Shown: piece by piece, positions 31,240-39,233 of the stretch
Position numbering within the stretch: position 1 is the first letter of the stretch
How the letters are laid out: every line of letters starts with the position of its first letter
Source of the DNA: Gemmatimonadota bacterium
Lineage (GTDB): Bacteria > Gemmatimonadota > Gemmatimonadetes > Gemmatimonadales > GWC2-71-9
Direction of reading: 5' to 3'
DNA length: 64,000 nucleotides
NCBI GenBank assembly: GCA_016720805.1
Contig: JADKJZ010000007.1
Span: 1 to 64,000 of the forward strand
Translations under genes and position numbers: made by a program
The notes under the pieces: generated by a model
What the model saw: the letters and a program-made list of their open reading frames with translations, nothing else
What the model was told of the DNA's origin: nothing
The model's database searches: none

Positions 31240-31576
31240 GCGGGGGCGGGCCGGGGCGCTGGTCCAGCGCCGGCTGCCGACGCACTTGCCGCCGACGCAT
31301 CCGGGCGAGATGCTGCGGGAGGAGTTCCTCGTCCCCCTCGGCATCACGCAGTCGGCGTTCGCCGCACGGCTCGGGGTCTCCTTTCCCCGACTGAACGAGG
31401 TGATCAACGCTAAGCGGGCCGTGACCCCGGATACCGCCCTCCGCCTCGCGCGGGTGCTCGGGATGAGTGCGGACTTCTGGTTGGGTTTGCAGCAGGACTG
31501 GGATTTGTGGCACGCCCTCCGCTCGGCGGACGCGGCCGAGATCGCGCACCTGCAGCCGCTCCGGCGCGCGAGTTGA
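31205..31576 (+). CDS. higA: HigA-type XRE-family antitoxin
   Basis: 123-residue antitoxin. Lys/Thr/Arg-rich N-terminus (MSTKSKSPTTTKRGRAG), then the HigA motif HPGEMLREEFLVPLGI, the XRE helix-turn-helix TQSAFAARLGVSFPRLNEVI, NAKRAVTPDTALRLARVLGM and the closing SADFWLGLQQDWDLWHA. It neutralises HigB and represses its own operon. The N-terminal extension of about 40 residues is longer than usual for HigA. The stop lies 5 bases before the start of attC1. Confidence 0.92.
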   Translation: MSTKSKSPTTTKRGRAGALVQRRLPTHLPPTHPGEMLREEFLVPLGITQSAFAARLGVSFPRLNEVINAKRAVTPDTALRLARVLGMSADFWLGLQQDWDLWHALRSADAAEIAHLQPLRRAS

Positions 31577-31581
31577 GGGCA

Positions 31582-31668
31582 CGCTAACCGGCAAACGCAG
31601 CGAACGAGCGCGCTTGTGATGCGGCTCCGCCGCCCACGCGCTCGCCGCTGATTTGCAAATCGTTAGGG
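31582..31668 (+). repeat. attC site 1 (after higBA)
   Basis: 87-base imperfect palindrome. Left end CTAAC (31584-31588), right end GTTAG (31662-31666). Inner arms also pair: GCAAACGCAGCG on the left against CGCTGATTTGC on the right, and GAGCGCG against CGCGCTC further in, with unpaired extra bases on one side, as in the single-stranded attC hairpin recognised by IntI. Fits the RYYYAAC...GTTRRRY plan with some degeneracy in the outermost bases. Confidence 0.75.
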
Positions 31669-31696
31669 TCACACTCACTTGATTCAGGAAGCCCGG

Positions 31697-32146
31697 ATGG
31701 ATGACCGACGCGTGAAGCCCTGGAAGGTCACCATGCTGGCTGGTCTTTGGGTGTGGGCGGTGGCGTATGCCGGCTATTTCGGCGTTCTCGTCTGGACTGA
31801 CCCGGGGCTCCTACTGTACGCAGGGCATGCGATCTCATTGATCTTCTATGGCGTCCCGCTTCTCCTCCTTGTCTTGATATCGTGGCCGCTCCTGCGCGTG
31901 TGGACGCGCCGTCCGCAACGAATGCCACTCATCTTTCTTGCCGTCTGGGGCGGGATGGTCTTTGCTCCGTTGCCGCCGATGCCCACCTCCCATTGGACAA
32001 GTGGAATGGCCGAGCCTGAAACAACGGTGTCATGGCTTTTTCTTGCGTTTGCGGCGGTGTTGAGCGTGATGCCGCTCTTGCTGTCCCTTGGGATGCTTCG
32101 AACGACGATTCGGGCACGCCGGCATCTCGTCGCGACGGGACCCTAA
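31697..32146 (+). CDS. Cassette-borne four-helix membrane protein
   Basis: 149-residue integral membrane protein encoded by the second cassette. Helices at about residues 11-31 (MLAGLWVWAVAYAGYFGVLVW), 38-60, 72-85 and 107-130. Charged linkers WTRRPQRMP and TTIRARRH. I choose the ATG at 31697 because AGGA lies about 9 bases upstream; a TTG at 31679 is also open. The TAA stop is part of the attC2 core, so gene and recombination site are packed as in a typical cassette. No recognised family, as is usual for integron cassette genes. Confidence 0.7.
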   Translation: MDDRRVKPWKVTMLAGLWVWAVAYAGYFGVLVWTDPGLLLYAGHAISLIFYGVPLLLLVLISWPLLRVWTRRPQRMPLIFLAVWGGMVFAPLPPMPTSHWTSGMAEPETTVSWLFLAFAAVLSVMPLLLSLGMLRTTIRARRHLVATGP

Positions 32147-32255
32147 CAAGCGTTTGCTGCGGTCGGGGCCTGACGCCTCGGCCCACGCGCCGTAGACTCA
32201 TTGAGGCACGCGCGGGCCTCGGCAGGCCCCGCCGCAGAAACGCACGCCGTTAGCT
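32141..32255 (+). repeat. attC site 2 (after the membrane protein gene)
   Basis: 115-base imperfect palindrome with excellent attC features: left CCCTAACAAGCG (from 32141), right CGCACGCCGTTAGCT (to 32255). The arms pair over nearly 30 bases: GCGTTTGCTGCGG against CCGCAGAAACGC, then GGGGCCTG against CAGGCCCC, with a few unpaired bases. The TAACAA...CGTTAG core is as in most described cassettes. The centre contains a variable stem-loop region of about 50 bases. Confidence 0.82.
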
Positions 32256-32267
32256 GTCCAGACCCTC

Positions 32268-32411
32268 GTGAACTCGATGGCACGTAGCGGAATCCTGTTT
32301 GCGGTTGCCCGCCGCATCCTGCTCTGGCATTCCGTCGGGATCGGACTCGGCACGCTGGGGTTCGGATTCAGCTACTTCCTACTCGTGCTGTGGGAAAGCG
32401 CCCCCCAGTGA
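32268..32411 (+). CDS. Very small membrane protein, possible third cassette gene
   Basis: 47-residue ORF beginning at a GTG only 12 bases after the attC2 core, the short leader typical of cassette genes. One hydrophobic helix (IGLGTLGFGFSYFLLVLW) preceded by a basic segment (ARRILLWHS). An internal ATG at 32277 could also serve as start. No attC follows within the 125 bases before the next gene, so if this was a cassette it has lost its recombination site or was captured at the array end. Function unknown. Confidence 0.5.
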   Translation: MNSMARSGILFAVARRILLWHSVGIGLGTLGFGFSYFLLVLWESAPQ

Positions 32412-32535
32412 AGACCTGGTTTTCGGCGCCCACTCCGGCCTCGGTTCGAAGGAAGTCCCGCCGAGATCACCCCGGGGTCTGTCGCTTAGCTTGCCATTGC
32501 TACCGTGACCCCGTTGTCCCACCTGGAGACCCTCG

Positions 32536-34731
32536 ATGCACCTCGGCTTGTTCGCCCTCGGACTCCTCAGCGGCCTCGGCACCATTGCACCCACCAAGGG
32601 ACAAACCGTTGATCTCCAGGCTGCCACGGCGCTGATCGAGCGTGTCCTCCCCGGTCACACCAGGGACTTCCGCGCCGAGGCGATCCCCGACAGCGCCGGG
32701 CTCGACATCTTCGAGCTGGAATCCCGGAACGGCACAATCATCCTGCGCGGCTCCTCCGGCGTCGCGATCGCCTCGGCCCTCAACTGGTACCTCGAGCGGG
32801 TGGCCGGCGTGAACGTCTCGCTCCCGCTCAAGCCGATCCGACTCGGCCGCCTCGTGCCCGTGCCCGCCAAGGTCCGTGTCGGCACGCCGTACCGGCTCCG
32901 CTACTTCTTCAACTACTGCACCTTCTCGTACTCGATGGCCTGGTGGGACTGGGAGCAGTGGCAGCAGATGATCGACTGGATGGCCCTCAAGGGGATCAAC
33001 ATGCCCCTGGCCGTGACCGGCCAGGAGGCAGTCTGGCGGGCCGTGCTCCAGGACCTCGGCTTCTCCCGGAAGCAGGTCGCCGACTTCCTCGTCGGCCCGG
33101 CCTATTTCCCCTGGGGATGGATGGGCAACATCGACGGTCTCGGCGGACCACTGCCCGATTCGTGGATCGACAGCCACATCACCCTCGAAAAGCAGATCCT
33201 CCAGCGTGAACGCTCCCTCGGCATGACGCCAGTCCTGCAGGGGTTCACGGGGCACGTGCCGGAGTCCATCAAGGAGATCTTCCCGGCCGCCAAGATTCAC
33301 CGCACCGGTGACTGGTCGGCCGGCTTCTCAGGGACCTGGTTCCTCGATCCACTGGACCCGCTCTTCCAACGCTTCGGCAAGCGCTTCATCGAACGGCAGA
33401 CCGAGCTCTTCGGCACCGACCACCTGTACGCCGCCGATCCGTTCAACGAGATCGATCCGCCAACCAACGACTCCACCTTCCTCGCCGGGATGGGGCGCAC
33501 GATCTACGAGTCGATGCGCTCCGCTGATCCCGACGCGACATGGGTGCTGCAGGGGTGGTTTCTCTACTATCAGGCGAAGTTCTGGAAGGAACCGCAGGCG
33601 CGCGCCATTCTCGGCGCGGTGCCCGATGATCGCATGGTGGTGCTCGACCTCTGGGGCGACCGACACCCCGTCTGGCAGGCACGGCAGGCGTTCTACGGCA
33701 AGCCGTGGATCTGGAACGTCCTCTACAACTTCGGCGGCAAGGTCAGCGTCAACGGTGACCTGCCGAAGATCGCCGCCAACCTCGACAGCGCCGTCACCAG
33801 CCCAGCCAAGGGGAGGCTCTCCGGCCTCGGCATGATGATGGAAGGCCTCGGCACCAACCCGATCGTCCCTGACTTCGTGATGGACCAGACGTGGCGAACG
33901 ACCGTGCCGGATGTGACCGAGTGGACACACGACTACATCAGCCGCCGGTATGGTGCCGCCAACAGCGCCGCCTGGAGCGCGTGGCAGATGCTCCTCGCCA
34001 CGGCGTTCACGTCGGCCGCACAAACCGGCAACTTCCTGGGTGAGCGCCCCGGCTTCTACGTCAAGGGCACAGCGTATCGCACCGAACCGATCGCACCCTA
34101 TGATCGTGGCCTGCTCGCCGCGGCACTCGATTCGCTGCTGAGTGCGGCACCACGCCTGGGGGGCAACGACGCCTTCCAGTACGACGTCGTGAACCTCACT
34201 CGGCAGGTGCTCGGGCAGCAGGGGCTCCCTCTCGTCAACGAGGTCGAGACGGCGTTCACGCGGCACGATCGCGCGGCCCTCGTGGCAGCGGAAGCAAAGG
34301 TGACCACCCTGCTCCGCGACCTCGACGAGCTGGTCGGCACGCGTGACGAGTTCCTGCTGGGCCGGTGGATTGAGGATGCCAAGCGCTGGGGGACCACTGA
34401 CGCCGAGCGGCGGCTGTACGAGTGGAACGCGCGGAACATCATCACGCTGTGGGGAACGAAGTGCACCGAGGGTCAGAACGACGACCTCAATCTCTATGCC
34501 TTCAAGGAATGGCAGGGGATGTTCAGTGGGTACTTCCTGCCCCGCTGGCAGGCCTTCTTTGCGGAGATCAACGCTGCGTTCGATGCTGGAACCGCATTTG
34601 ACCGGAAGCCGTTCGCCGCGGCGATGTGCGAGTGGGAACAGAAGTGGTCCAGCGGCAGCGATGCCTTCCAGCGCCGTCCCAAGGGCGATCCGATTGCGGT
34701 GTCGCGTCGGCTGGCGGCGAAGTACCGTTGA
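32536..34731 (+). CDS. GH89 alpha-N-acetylglucosaminidase (NAGLU-like)
   Basis: 731-residue exported enzyme removing terminal alpha-linked N-acetylglucosamine. Signal peptide about residues 1-23. N-terminal small domain to about 115 (IILRGSSGVAIASALNWYL). The TIM barrel begins with YRLRYFFNYCTFSYSMAWWDWEQWQ, then GINMPLAVTGQEAVW and FPWGWMGNIDGLGGPLP. Catalytic pair Glu305 (AADPFNEID) and Glu436 (GLGMMMEGLGTNP) correspond to the two Glu residues of human NAGLU. Helical C-terminal domain from about 460 ends MCEWEQKW and a short basic tail. All signature residues are present, so it is expected to be active. Stands alone with no transporter next to it. Confidence 0.92.
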   Translation: MHLGLFALGLLSGLGTIAPTKGQTVDLQAATALIERVLPGHTRDFRAEAIPDSAGLDIFELESRNGTIILRGSSGVAIASALNWYLERVAGVNVSLPLKPIRLGRLVPVPAKVRVGTPYRLRYFFNYCTFSYSMAWWDWEQWQQMIDWMALKGINMPLAVTGQEAVWRAVLQDLGFSRKQVADFLVGPAYFPWGWMGNIDGLGGPLPDSWIDSHITLEKQILQRERSLGMTPVLQGFTGHVPESIKEIFPAAKIHRTGDWSAGFSGTWFLDPLDPLFQRFGKRFIERQTELFGTDHLYAADPFNEIDPPTNDSTFLAGMGRTIYESMRSADPDATWVLQGWFLYYQAKFWKEPQARAILGAVPDDRMVVLDLWGDRHPVWQARQAFYGKPWIWNVLYNFGGKVSVNGDLPKIAANLDSAVTSPAKGRLSGLGMMMEGLGTNPIVPDFVMDQTWRTTVPDVTEWTHDYISRRYGAANSAAWSAWQMLLATAFTSAAQTGNFLGERPGFYVKGTAYRTEPIAPYDRGLLAAALDSLLSAAPRLGGNDAFQYDVVNLTRQVLGQQGLPLVNEVETAFTRHDRAALVAAEAKVTTLLRDLDELVGTRDEFLLGRWIEDAKRWGTTDAERRLYEWNARNIITLWGTKCTEGQNDDLNLYAFKEWQGMFSGYFLPRWQAFFAEINAAFDAGTAFDRKPFAAAMCEWEQKWSSGSDAFQRRPKGDPIAVSRRLAAKYR

Positions 34732-34775
34732 GCTGCAGCCTGCATCCTCACCTCCACCCCCCAGGAGCCCTACCG

Positions 34776-34898
34776 ATGCCCCCAGCCACTGAAGGTCGGC
34801 GATGGCTATCGCCAAGATCGCGCTGATGGGCTATCTGCCTGGCGCTCCCCTCGCTCTACCTGATCGTGGCCGGCGCGCGCCACGCTCGCTTGCCCTGA
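34776..34898 (+). pseudogene. Remnant of a small membrane protein paralogous to 4392-4790
   Basis: An ATG with CAGGAG upstream opens a 16-codon frame that stops at a TGA; the same frame then continues as WAICLALPSLYLIVAGARHARLP before its final stop at 34898. That second part closely resembles the last helix of the membrane protein at 4392-4790 (LLLALPGAYLIVAGIRQRR). I read this as a deleted, decayed copy. It is short, so chance similarity cannot be fully excluded. Confidence 0.4.
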
Positions 34899-34908
34899 GA
34901 CCCTGACC

Positions 34909-35280
34909 GTGCCCGCATCCAAGCCCCACAAGCGAAAGCCCATGACCTTCGCCGACGCCGAGGCGCTCACGGCGAAGCTCCCTGGGGTCGAGGTCAGCAC
35001 CTCCTACGGCACCCCGGCCCTCAAGGTGAAGGGGAAGCTCTTCGCCAGGCTGCACGACGACGGCGAGACCCTCGTGCTCCGGACCACCACCGTCAACCGC
35101 GACTGCCTGCTCGAGGCGTGGCCCGACACCTTCTTCCTCACCGATCACTACCGGAACTATCCCTGGGTGCTGGTGCGCCTCGCGCAGGTCGAGCGCAACC
35201 ACGTGGCTGAACTGCTGTCGGACGCCTGGGAGCTGGTCGCGCCTGCCAGGCTCCGCGCTTCCCGTGGCGGGGCCACATGA
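34909..35280 (+). CDS. MmcQ/YjbR-family (CyaY-like fold) protein
   Basis: 123-residue DNA-binding-like protein of the MmcQ/YjbR group. Pattern: MTFADAEALTAKLPGVEVSTSYGTPALKVKGK-type N-terminal half (short segments), KLFARLHDDGETLVLRT, then PDTFFLTDHYRNYPWVLVRL and a final helix NHVAELLSDAWELVAP. GTG start after the remnant upstream; overlaps the next gene by 4 bases. Role unknown in all bacteria, although widely conserved. Confidence 0.85.
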   Translation: MPASKPHKRKPMTFADAEALTAKLPGVEVSTSYGTPALKVKGKLFARLHDDGETLVLRTTTVNRDCLLEAWPDTFFLTDHYRNYPWVLVRLAQVERNHVAELLSDAWELVAPARLRASRGGAT

Positions 35281-35843
35281 CCCACCACAACTTCACCGAC
35301 CGGTTGCGGCGGGGGTTGCCGATCGCCTGGAGGGTCGCGCAGGTCGTCGTCGTCGTGGGTCTGCTCTCGCTGGCGGGGCCCGTCACGGCGCACGCGCAGG
35401 CGGCCGCCTCGGACTCCGGCGTGGTCCTCACCATCATGCGCGGTGTGTACAGTCGGCTGGGATACCGTCTTGCAGCTGGCGCGCAGGACACAAGCCGTCG
35501 CGCGTGGGAGATTTCGTTCCCGGCGGCTGATTCGGCGCGTTGGGAGCCTCACCGCCGCAACCTGCTGCGCATCCTGCGTGGCAGGACCCCGACAGCAACC
35601 GATAGCTCAGTTAGCAGCCTCTCCATCGGGCCATGGTCCGTTCACGGGGACACGCTCACCGCAGCCTTCTCTCTCGGTGCCAAGTGGCGCTGCTGGGATG
35701 GACACGAAACCGGCCAAGGCACTTCCTATCGCATCACGGCCGTCAGGCGCGGGAGGACGTGGGATGAGCCGCGCGTGGAGCCTGAGGTCTTTGGAGACGG
35801 CATCTGCATCAGCAAGCCTCCACGGGGCGGTCCCTCGCGGTGA
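35277..35843 (+). CDS. Secreted hypothetical protein
   Basis: 188-residue protein with a long signal sequence: a basic N-region to residue 19, hydrophobic VAQVVVVVGLLSLAG, cleavage near AHAQA (about residue 41). The mature part has SLGAKWRCWDGHE and FGDGICISKPPRG, giving two Cys. Resembles small stress-type periplasmic proteins but no family can be named. It overlaps both neighbours (4 bases each), so 34909-36244 is a coupled group. Confidence 0.65.
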   Translation: MTHHNFTDRLRRGLPIAWRVAQVVVVVGLLSLAGPVTAHAQAAASDSGVVLTIMRGVYSRLGYRLAAGAQDTSRRAWEISFPAADSARWEPHRRNLLRILRGRTPTATDSSVSSLSIGPWSVHGDTLTAAFSLGAKWRCWDGHETGQGTSYRITAVRRGRTWDEPRVEPEVFGDGICISKPPRGGPSR

Positions 35844-36244
35844 GCACCTTCGTGGAGTACTTCCCGCCCTGGCTGCTCCTCGCGGCGGTGGCACCGCTCA
35901 TCGGCTTCCTGCTGCTCGCGGAACTGGGGCCAAGGTTCCACCCGAGGTGCACCAGAACGGTGGCGCTCCTCGTCGCGTGGTTCGCCGCTGGGGCCGTGGC
36001 GGGCGTGATCACGTACCGCTCCGGCGCACCGACCCCTGGAGCGGCATGGCTCGCCGGCCTGGTCGCCATCGTGGCGTTGGCGCCCGCGCTCCTACCCGCG
36101 GTCGGAGTGCACGCACGGCTGGCCAAGGCGCCGCCCCTCACACGCAGCCTCACCACCGCTCTGGTCGGGTCACTCCTCGCACCGCTGGCGATCATCGCCC
36201 TGATCGCGCTGAGCTGCCTTACGGGTGATGGCGGGTGCATATGA
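35840..36244 (+). CDS. Small four-helix membrane protein
   Basis: 134-residue membrane protein, GTG start overlapping the previous TGA. Hydrophobic segments at about residues 11-28, 41-58, 68-87 and 104-126 (TALVGSLLAPLAIIALIAL). C-terminal LTGDGGCI. No recognised family. Confidence 0.65.
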   Translation: MSTFVEYFPPWLLLAAVAPLIGFLLLAELGPRFHPRCTRTVALLVAWFAAGAVAGVITYRSGAPTPGAAWLAGLVAIVALAPALLPAVGVHARLAKAPPLTRSLTTALVGSLLAPLAIIALIALSCLTGDGGCI

Positions 36245-36263
36245 GCGCCTGGAGACACCATCG

Positions 36264-36965
36264 ATGAAGGGCGGCGCCGTGATCGCGGCAGTCGTCGTTT
36301 GCGCCACGGGGGTGGTGCCGATTTCCGCACAATCCCGCGGTGAAGGCGCCGCGCCAGTCCCGGCCTGCGACCGACCGTTCTATCAGATCAGCTGCGCCAT
36401 GCAGGCAGCCGGGATCACGGCGCTTCGGCAGGTCGTGCTGGGCAAGGACGATCGCGAGATCCGGTACTGGATGACCAGCGGCTACTTCTTTCCGGACGAG
36501 GTGCTCATCCTCCGTCAACGGGGCGACTCCGTAACCGGCCGGCTGGTGTATTTCTGGGCCCCCGGCATGTTGGAGCAGGCGTTCGCGCAATCCCGCTGCC
36601 GGGAGCAGGAGCAGTGGTCCACCCCGGCAGGCGGCGCGTGCGTGGCCCGCCTGACCTCGCCGATATACTGGCGGGCGATGGTCCGCGACCTGGACGAGGC
36701 AGGCCTCTCCATGGTGCCGTTTGCCCCGGTGCGCACCAAGTGGTGCGATCGGACGCCGATCCCGCCGCCCCCGGACGACCCCGACCGCCTGCCGATCGAC
36801 CGCCTCTGTCCGATGCGCTTCGACGGCTTCGACGAAGTGATCGAGGTGAAGAGTGCGACCGGCTACTGGCGCTACCAGTTTCCGGACTTCCCGGCCCCGA
36901 TGGATATCGGCCTGCAGCGCGACAAGGCGCTGCGCGAGATCTTTCGTCGCACCAACCAGCGCTAG
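36264..36965 (+). CDS. Secreted hypothetical protein, Cys- and Pro-rich
   Basis: 233-residue exported protein. ATG at 36264 has GGAG about 10 bases upstream and begins a signal peptide (MKGGAVIAAVVVCATGVVPISAQ); an upstream ATG at 36225 is in frame but lies inside the previous gene. The mature protein has six or more Cys residues (PACDRPFYQISCAMQ, SRCREQE, GACVARL, KWCDRTP, RLCPMRF), suggesting disulfides in the periplasm. A proline-rich linker IPPPPDDPDRLP divides it. Ends ALREIFRRTNQR. No family recognised. Confidence 0.65.
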   Translation: MKGGAVIAAVVVCATGVVPISAQSRGEGAAPVPACDRPFYQISCAMQAAGITALRQVVLGKDDREIRYWMTSGYFFPDEVLILRQRGDSVTGRLVYFWAPGMLEQAFAQSRCREQEQWSTPAGGACVARLTSPIYWRAMVRDLDEAGLSMVPFAPVRTKWCDRTPIPPPPDDPDRLPIDRLCPMRFDGFDEVIEVKSATGYWRYQFPDFPAPMDIGLQRDKALREIFRRTNQR

Positions 36966-36997
36966 GCGATCAACCTTTGCCACCGGAGCGCCCCACC

Positions 36998-37408
36998 ATG
37001 CACGCCAAGGCCATCACCCCCATCCTCAATGTCTCGAACATTCAGGAGAGCTTCGCCTGGTTCGAGAAGCTCGGCTGGGCCAAGGGGTGGGACTGGGGAT
37101 CGCCACCGACCTTCGGCGGGGTCTGCTCGGGAACGTGCGAGATCTTCCTTTGTCAGGGTGCCCAAGGTGGCCGAGGCAAGAGCGACCTCGCGATGACCTC
37201 CGGGCCGAACGGATCCGACGACGCCGAGCGGGGCGTCTGGATGTCGATCTGGGTGGAGGACGTCGACGCCATCCATGCGCACTGCGTCGCTCAGGGACTC
37301 GACGTCACCTGGCCGCCGACCGACGAACCGTGGGGCGTCCGAGAGATGCATGTGCGGCACCCGGACGGGCATGTCTTCCGGATCAGCCGAGGCGTGGGAC
37401 ACGAGTGA
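36998..37408 (+). CDS. VOC-superfamily (glyoxalase/bleomycin-resistance-like) protein
   Basis: 136-residue vicinal-oxygen-chelate fold protein, two beta-alpha-beta-beta-beta modules. KAITPILNVSNIQESFAWFEKL opens the first; VWMSIWVEDVDAIHAHCVAQGL opens the second; then GVREMHVRHPDGHVFRIS, which is the usual metal-proximal end (His-Pro-Asp-Gly-His). Probably binds a small molecule; resistance or dioxygenase function cannot be told. Its TGA overlaps the start of the GNAT gene. Confidence 0.85.
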   Translation: MHAKAITPILNVSNIQESFAWFEKLGWAKGWDWGSPPTFGGVCSGTCEIFLCQGAQGGRGKSDLAMTSGPNGSDDAERGVWMSIWVEDVDAIHAHCVAQGLDVTWPPTDEPWGVREMHVRHPDGHVFRISRGVGHE

Positions 37409-38247
37409 TGAGTGGCGCTCCCTTCAGCGTAACGCGCTACGCGACCGCCGAGGACTTCCTCCGCGATGTCGGCGACTTCCTCATGGCCGATGAAGCCGAG
37501 AATGCGTTGATGATCGGCATGGCGCATGCACTCGTGGGCCACGACACCCCGGCGTACTTCGCGGCGGTGCATCAGAATGGCACTCCCGTGCTGGCCGCGT
37601 TCAGCAATCATCCCGAGAAGCTCGGCCTCAGTCAGACAGCGGAAGCAGCGGCCGTTGGGCTGCTCGTCGCCGACGTGATTGCTGCATGCCCACGCGTCTC
37701 GCGCATCGGCGGCCCGGAACCGACGGTGGCGCATTTCGTCGCCATATTTGTCGCGCACACGGGACGTCGCGTCACCGATCGGATGGGCACCCGCATCCAT
37801 CGACTCGACGAACTGCGACCCCCGACGCGCCTCCCTGCGGGAGCGCTGCGCATGGCGGTCGAGGCGGACTTGCCGACACTCGTTCCCTGGGTCGAGGACT
37901 TCCTGGTGCACATCGGCGACCAGAGCGAAGCACGGCAGATCGCCGAAGAGCGCGTGCGCGGCGGGCAGGTGTTCGTCTGGGATGATGGCGAACTGCGATC
38001 GATGGCAGGGTGGTCCGGGAAGACACCCAACGGCGTACGCGTGAACCTCGTGTACACACCGGCCGCGTTGCGCGGGCGCGGCCTCGCCTCCGCCACCGTG
38101 GCTGCGTTGACCCGCCTGCTCCTCGACGAGGGACGGCACTTCTGCTGCCTCTACACCGACGTCACCAATCCGATATCGAACGCGATCTATGCCAAGCTCG
38201 GCTACCGTCCGGTGTCAGAAGCGGCGCTGTACGCCATACCGTGCTAA
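37408..38247 (+). CDS. GNAT-family acetyltransferase
   Basis: 279-residue acetyltransferase. The N-terminal half (1-140) is a degenerate GNAT-like domain. The C-terminal half has the acetyl-CoA binding motif VNLVYTPAALRGRGLASATV (RGRGLA), followed by FCCLYTDVTNPISNAIYAKL and GYRPVSEAALYAI. A two-domain arrangement like this is common in uncharacterised GNATs. Overlaps the VOC gene upstream by one base and the membrane gene downstream by 7 bases. Confidence 0.88.
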   Translation: MSGAPFSVTRYATAEDFLRDVGDFLMADEAENALMIGMAHALVGHDTPAYFAAVHQNGTPVLAAFSNHPEKLGLSQTAEAAAVGLLVADVIAACPRVSRIGGPEPTVAHFVAIFVAHTGRRVTDRMGTRIHRLDELRPPTRLPAGALRMAVEADLPTLVPWVEDFLVHIGDQSEARQIAEERVRGGQVFVWDDGELRSMAGWSGKTPNGVRVNLVYTPAALRGRGLASATVAALTRLLLDEGRHFCCLYTDVTNPISNAIYAKLGYRPVSEAALYAIPC

Positions 38248-38612
38248 GTGACCGCCTCCTCCGCGCCGCCCTCTGGGCGTCGGTTGCGCTCAACACCCTC
38301 GGCGTGGTGGTCTTCACCCTGCCGGCGCTCGGGCACACCACGCCCCTGCTGCCACTCGCGGTGCCGCCATACTTCGCGGCGCAGATCGGTTTCACGATCG
38401 CACTCTTCGGCTGCGTCTACGCGTGGCTCGCGACGCAGGAGCACATCAATCGACCCTTGATCGTCGTCGGTGGTCTCGGCAAGCTCGGCTTTTTCGGATT
38501 GACGCTCGCCTATGCGCTCGCCGGTGATCTCCCGCTTTCAATGGCCGTCAACGCGACCCCCGATCTGATCCTCGCCGCCGCCTTCCTCATCTGGGCGCGC
38601 CAGCCACGATGA
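38241..38612 (+). CDS. Small four-helix membrane protein
   Basis: 123-residue membrane protein, GTG start 7 bases inside the GNAT gene. Helices at about residues 8-27, 37-58, 72-88 and 97-116. Contains YAWLATQEHINRPLI between helices 2 and 3. No family assigned, but its coupling with GNAT and DUF3995 genes on both sides points to one operon from 36998 to 39046. Confidence 0.65.
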   Translation: MLSDRLLRAALWASVALNTLGVVVFTLPALGHTTPLLPLAVPPYFAAQIGFTIALFGCVYAWLATQEHINRPLIVVGGLGKLGFFGLTLAYALAGDLPLSMAVNATPDLILAAAFLIWARQPR

Positions 38613-39046
38613 CGGCCACGCCGACATCCCTCCTCGCTGCCGGCCTGGCGACCGTCCTCGTGGCGCTCGCCCTGCTGCACCTCTACTGGATGGTGCGCGG
38701 TGTCGGAACCGGCACCGCGGTGCCCACCCGGACCGATGGCACCCCGCTGTTCCGACCGGGACGAGTGGCGTCGCTGACTGTCGCGCTCGCCCTTGGCGCA
38801 GCCGCACTCCTTGTGCTGCTTCGGGCACGGCTGATCGACCTCGGACTGCCACTCGTGATGGTCCGCCTCGGCATCTGGGGGGTGGCGGCTGCCTTCGCTG
38901 CTCGGACCGTCGGCGACTTCCACTTCGTCGGACTGTTCAAGTCGGTCCGGGGAACGCCGTTTGCCCGCTGGGACGATCGGCTGTTCACCCCATTGTGCCT
39001 GGCCATTGCGCTCGCGACCGCGATCCTGGCGACGACGACGGAGTAG
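38609..39046 (+). CDS. DUF3995 membrane protein
   Basis: 145-residue four-helix membrane protein. Hallmarks that I associate with DUF3995: ALALLHLYWMVRGVG in helix 1, the PGRVASLTVALALGAAALLV helix, and FAARTVGDFHFVGLFKSVRG followed by FARWDDRLFTPLCLAIA. Function unknown in the family. Starts 4 bases inside the preceding stop and ends the operon. Confidence 0.7.
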   Translation: MTATPTSLLAAGLATVLVALALLHLYWMVRGVGTGTAVPTRTDGTPLFRPGRVASLTVALALGAAALLVLLRARLIDLGLPLVMVRLGIWGVAAAFAARTVGDFHFVGLFKSVRGTPFARWDDRLFTPLCLAIALATAILATTTE

Positions 39047-39233
39047 CGCTCCCCACCCTCGTGCGGCGCTGACTCACAATGCGCCACCGGTGAAGCATCC
39101 GGCCCGCCGGGCCAACCGCAACCATCCGACCCCTCCGAGCATCAACTTTTCCGGTGTGCACCCCGTACGGGTGGCAACACCCTTCTCGCGAGGCAGTCGC
39201 TCGCGAGTCGATTCCCCTGCCTGGAGCCATCTG

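Larger units (their letters stand above)
30890..32255 (+). mobile_element. Two-cassette integron array without integrase (CALIN-like)
   Basis: Two units in the same orientation, each a gene or gene pair followed by an imperfect palindrome that starts CTAAC and ends GTTAG: cassette 1 (higB-higA, about 30891-31662) and cassette 2 (four-helix membrane protein, about 31663-32249). In cassette 2 the stop codon TAA lies inside the attC core, a hallmark of integron cassettes. No tyrosine recombinase of the IntI type is encoded anywhere in the window, so this fits a cluster of attC sites lacking an integrase. The attC sites differ in length and sequence, so they are not a recent tandem duplication. 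Confidence 0.75.

Noticed and set aside
32430..32475. GGTTCGAAGG resembling a tRNA T-loop
   Set aside because: No acceptor, D or anticodon stem can be folded around it; a chance match between the cassette array and the GH89 gene.
36998..37408. Bleomycin-resistance function for the VOC protein
   Set aside because: The VOC fold alone does not define resistance, and there is no resistance context in the neighbouring genes.
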